7,228 bases of DNA from Deltaproteobacteria bacterium (GTDB lineage Bacteria > Bdellovibrionota > UBA1018). The stretch spans positions 1 through 7,228 of the forward strand of contig JABDFB010000102.1 of the NCBI GenBank assembly GCA_013286765.1, read 5' to 3'. Below, piece by piece: positions 5,705 through 7,228 of this stretch (positions are counted from its first letter, which is position 1; each line of letters begins with the position of its first letter). Made by a program: the position numbers and the translations under genes. Under the pieces are notes generated by a model. The model ran no database searches, was not told where the DNA came from, and saw only the letters and a list, made by a program, of their open reading frames with translations.

Positions 5705-5714
5705 GGATAGACTT

Positions 5715-6170
5715 ATGTTAACACCTAAAAGAGTTAAGTGGCGAAAGCAGCAGAAAGGCCGAATGCGCGGAAAAGCAGACCGTGGAAACACGCTGTTTTT
5801 TGGCGAGTTTGGTTTGCTGGCCACAGAATGTGGAAGAATCACGGCAAAACAGATCGAGGCTTCACGTGTTGCCATGACCCGCTATGTGAAGAGAGGCGGA
5901 CAGATCTGGATTCGAATTTTTCCAGACAAGCCGGTTACAAAGAAGCCAGCAGAAACTCGAATGGGATCTGGTAAAGGAAACGTCGAAGAATGGTGTGCCG
6001 TTATCAAGCCCGGTCGAATTATTTTTGAAATGGCGGGAATTTCTCAGACGGAGGCGTTCGAGGCTTTGCGATTGGCAAATCATAAACTTCCTATTCATTG
6101 CAAGCCCATTGGTAAGAACACAAGGGGTTCTGTGGCAGCGACGGCAGCGCCTCAAGAGGCTGTGAAGTAA
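5715..6170 (+). CDS. rplP: 50S ribosomal protein L16 with short Ala-rich C-terminal extension
   Basis: L16 joins late in 50S assembly and organises the A-site tRNA binding region near the peptidyl transferase centre. The N-terminus [20 protein letters not shown] is the family start. [22 protein letters not shown] (30-51), [20 protein letters not shown] (56-75) and [14 protein letters not shown] (80-93) follow. Arg82 in the last motif matches E. coli Arg81, the residue hydroxylated by YcfD/RoxA. The protein is 151 residues against 136 in E. coli. The excess is a C-terminal tail after LPIHCKPI, rich in Ala ([14 protein letters not shown]). AGGA (5704-5707) is seven bases before the ATG. rpmC follows after ten bases. 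Confidence 0.98.
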   Translation: MLTPKRVKWRKQQKGRMRGKADRGNTLFFGEFGLLATECGRITAKQIEASRVAMTRYVKRGGQIWIRIFPDKPVTKKPAETRMGSGKGNVEEWCAVIKPGRIIFEMAGISQTEAFEALRLANHKLPIHCKPIGKNTRGSVAATAAPQEAVK

Positions 6171-6180
6171 AGGAGAGAAT

Positions 6181-6390
6181 GTGGCTACGAAACGCTTTAA
6201 GGAATTAAAGAGTCTGTCAAAGGATGAGCTGGTCTCGAAACAAAGAGAAATGGAAGCTCAACTTTTCGATGTGAAGATTAAGAAGGTAACTGGGCAGCTT
6301 GAAGATACAGCTATGATTTGGCGACTCAGAAAAGACTTAGCTCGGATTAAAACTTTACAAAGTCAAGCGCAGTCTGGCGCAAGTGGCTGA
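6181..6390 (+). CDS. rpmC: 50S ribosomal protein L29
   Basis: L29 is a small two-helix protein at the tunnel exit beside L23, where it forms part of the platform for nascent-chain factors. The 69-residue product starts with GTG five bases after AGGAG (6171-6175). The pattern MATKRFKELKSLSKDELVSK, then LFDVKIKKVTGQLEDTAMIWRLRKDLARIKT, is the standard pair of antiparallel helices around the conserved Gly-Gln-Leu turn. A short Gln/Ser/Gly tail (QSQAQSGASG) ends it. It fits the expected order between rplP and rpsQ. The protein looks ordinary. Confidence 0.96.
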   Translation: MATKRFKELKSLSKDELVSKQREMEAQLFDVKIKKVTGQLEDTAMIWRLRKDLARIKTLQSQAQSGASG

Positions 6391-6404
6391 TAGAACAGTT
6401 TAAG

Positions 6405-6410
6405 AAGAGG
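6405..6410 (+). promoter_or_regulatory. rpsQ ribosome binding site, decides the start
   Basis: AAGAGG ends directly against the in-frame TTG at 6411 but lies six bases before ATG at 6417. Only the ATG has workable spacing, so S17 begins MVAVQKEVKKG. Confidence 0.8.
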
Positions 6411-6416
6411 TTGGCT

Positions 6417-6755
6417 ATGGTGGCTGTGCAAAAAGAAGTAAAAAAAGGCGTCGAGAAGAAAGTGAACACGGATACACGTAATCCATTGCAAAAGCGTAGA
6501 GATGCTGTTGGTACAGTGGTGAGCAATAAGATGCAGAAAACGATTGTTGTTCGAGTGGATCGACAAGTTCGCCATGGTCTCTACAAAAAGTACTTGGAAA
6601 AGTCTGTTCGATATAAAGTTCACGACGAAAAGAATGAGGCAAACGTCGGTGACCGTGTTCGTATGGTTGAGAGTAGACCGCTCAGCCGAGAGAAAAGATG
6701 GGTGCTCACAGAAATCGTACGTCGATCTGGAGATGTTCCAGAGGCAAACGTTTAA
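6417..6755 (+). CDS. rpsQ: 30S ribosomal protein S17 with Lys-rich N-terminal extension
   Basis: S17 is a primary 16S rRNA binding protein of OB fold in the 30S body, needed early in assembly. The core runs from VGTVVSNKMQKTIVVRVDRQ (31-50) through YKKYLEKSVRYKVHDEKNEANVGDRV (56-81) to ESRPLSREKRWVLTEIV (85-101), all in family order. The product is 112 residues against 84 in E. coli. About 22 extra residues lie at the N-terminus, rich in Lys and Val (KEVKKGVEKKV, 6-16), and a few at the C-terminus (GDVPEANV). ATG 6417 is chosen from the Shine-Dalgarno at 6405-6410. No in-frame start with a better ribosome binding site is seen nearer the core, so the extension is probably translated. It follows rpmC after 26 bases. 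Confidence 0.97.
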   Translation: MVAVQKEVKKGVEKKVNTDTRNPLQKRRDAVGTVVSNKMQKTIVVRVDRQVRHGLYKKYLEKSVRYKVHDEKNEANVGDRVRMVESRPLSREKRWVLTEIVRRSGDVPEANV

Positions 6756-6781
6756 CTAAGTTAGGAAAAAGGGTTTGACTT

Positions 6782-7150
6782 ATGATTCAGATGAGAACTC
6801 GTTTAGATGTGGCTGATAACTCAGGTGCTAAATCGGTCATGTGTATTAAGGTTTTGGGAGGCTCCAGGAGAAGGTACGCATCTCTAGGTGATATTATCGT
6901 TGTAACCGTCAAAGACGCTTCTCCCAATGCGAAAGTGAAAAAGGGCGAAATCCTTAAGGCGGTTATCGTACGGACGAGAAAAGAAGTGAATCGTAATGAT
7001 GGCACCTATGTTCGCTTTGATACAAATTCTGCAGTTTTAATTAATGCGCAGAATGAGCCCATTGGAACGCGTATTTTTGGACCAGTGGCGCGAGAACTGA
7101 GGTCGAGGGCGTTTACGAAGATTATTTCTTTGGCGCCTGAAGTGCTGTGA
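6782..7150 (+). CDS. rplN: 50S ribosomal protein L14
   Basis: L14 lies at the subunit interface of the 50S, next to L19 and helix 95, and is the binding target of the silencing factor RsfS. The 122 residues are exactly the usual length. The signature is complete: [17 protein letters not shown] (1-17), [21 protein letters not shown], the [18 protein letters not shown] strand and [13 protein letters not shown], ending [13 protein letters not shown] (6769-6773) lies eight bases before the ATG. In E. coli rplN opens a separate spc operon. Here it is only 26 bases behind rpsQ with no visible terminator, so co-transcription with the S10 genes is likely. The TGA overlaps the GAGG serving rplX. Confidence 0.98.
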   Translation: MIQMRTRLDVADNSGAKSVMCIKVLGGSRRRYASLGDIIVVTVKDASPNAKVKKGEILKAVIVRTRKEVNRNDGTYVRFDTNSAVLINAQNEPIGTRIFGPVARELRSRAFTKIISLAPEVL

Positions 7151-7161
7151 GGTTAATGGAC

Positions 7162-7228
7162 ATGATGAATTTGGAAAAGCGAAAATTATCGCTCAAGAAA
7201 AATGACCAGGTACAAGTAATTGCTGGCA
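7162..7228 (+). CDS. rplX: 50S ribosomal protein L24, N-terminal fragment (3' end outside the window)
   Basis: L24 initiates 50S assembly by binding the 5' region of 23S rRNA. Only the first 22 codons are present before the edge. They read MMNLEKRKLSLKKND and then QVQVIAG, matching the start of the KOW-type strand of L24 (typically KKGDxVxVIAG). Its place after rplN is the standard spc order. The ATG at 7162 lies nine bases after GAGG (7149-7152). In-frame ATGs at 7156 and 7165 are alternatives that change the N-terminus by one to two residues. Confidence 0.85.
   Translation, partial: MMNLEKRKLSLKKNDQVQVIAG

Noticed and set aside
5312..5875. Antisense open reading frame of 187 codons over rpsC and rplP
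   Set aside because: It lies wholly across two well-supported ribosomal protein genes, is rich in Cys, Ser and Phe as reverse-strand shadows often are, and shows no domain.
6411..6416. TTG at 6411 as rpsQ start
   Set aside because: It directly abuts the Shine-Dalgarno with no spacing. ATG 6417 has six bases.

Overview
The window is a stretch of bacterial core translation genes, all on the + strand. It holds the 3' half of fusA (elongation factor G), then rpsJ-rplC-rplD-rplW-rplB-rpsS-rplV-rpsC-rplP-rpmC-rpsQ (the classical S10 operon), then rplN and the first 22 codons of rplX (the start of the spc operon). Every gene is named from direct reading of family motifs in its protein. No mobile element, CRISPR array, tRNA or rRNA is visible.

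The organism is a bacterium with moderate GC, strong AGGAG-type ribosome binding sites and the standard genetic code. The L2, L14 and EF-G sequences read as proteobacterial in the broad sense, perhaps Bdellovibrionota or another former deltaproteobacterial lineage. That placement rests on recall of the families, not on a search, and is tentative.

Layout. Positions 1-1072: EF-G from the end of domain II to its C-terminus, with a serine-rich insertion in domain IV. Positions 1073-1263: a non-coding leader with a promoter-like pair of hexamers, a long imperfect hairpin (1157-1206), a second hairpin (1217-1237) and the rpsJ ribosome binding site; tuf, often found here, is absent. Positions 1264-1578: rpsJ. 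Positions 1579-1777: an unusual 199-base gap inside the S10 operon. By hand it folds into a compact three-way junction (1634-1738), with a further hairpin just ahead of the rplC ribosome binding site. Positions 1778-7150: eleven tightly packed ribosomal protein genes with gaps of 3 to 26 bases; many stop codons touch or overlap the next Shine-Dalgarno, which suggests translational coupling. Position 7162 to the edge: the start of rplX.

The products are assembled together: L3, L4, L23, L2, L22, L16, L29, L14 and L24 into the 50S subunit, S10, S19, S3 and S17 into the 30S subunit, and EF-G translocates on the finished ribosome. Co-transcription helps balanced supply. The two structured non-coding stretches are plausible sites of autogenous control.

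Most of the content is ordinary housekeeping. The parts worth a second look are the structured RNA between rpsJ and rplC, the structured leader ahead of rpsJ, and low-complexity terminal extensions on several ribosomal proteins (L3 and S17 at the N-terminus, S19 and L16 at the C-terminus).
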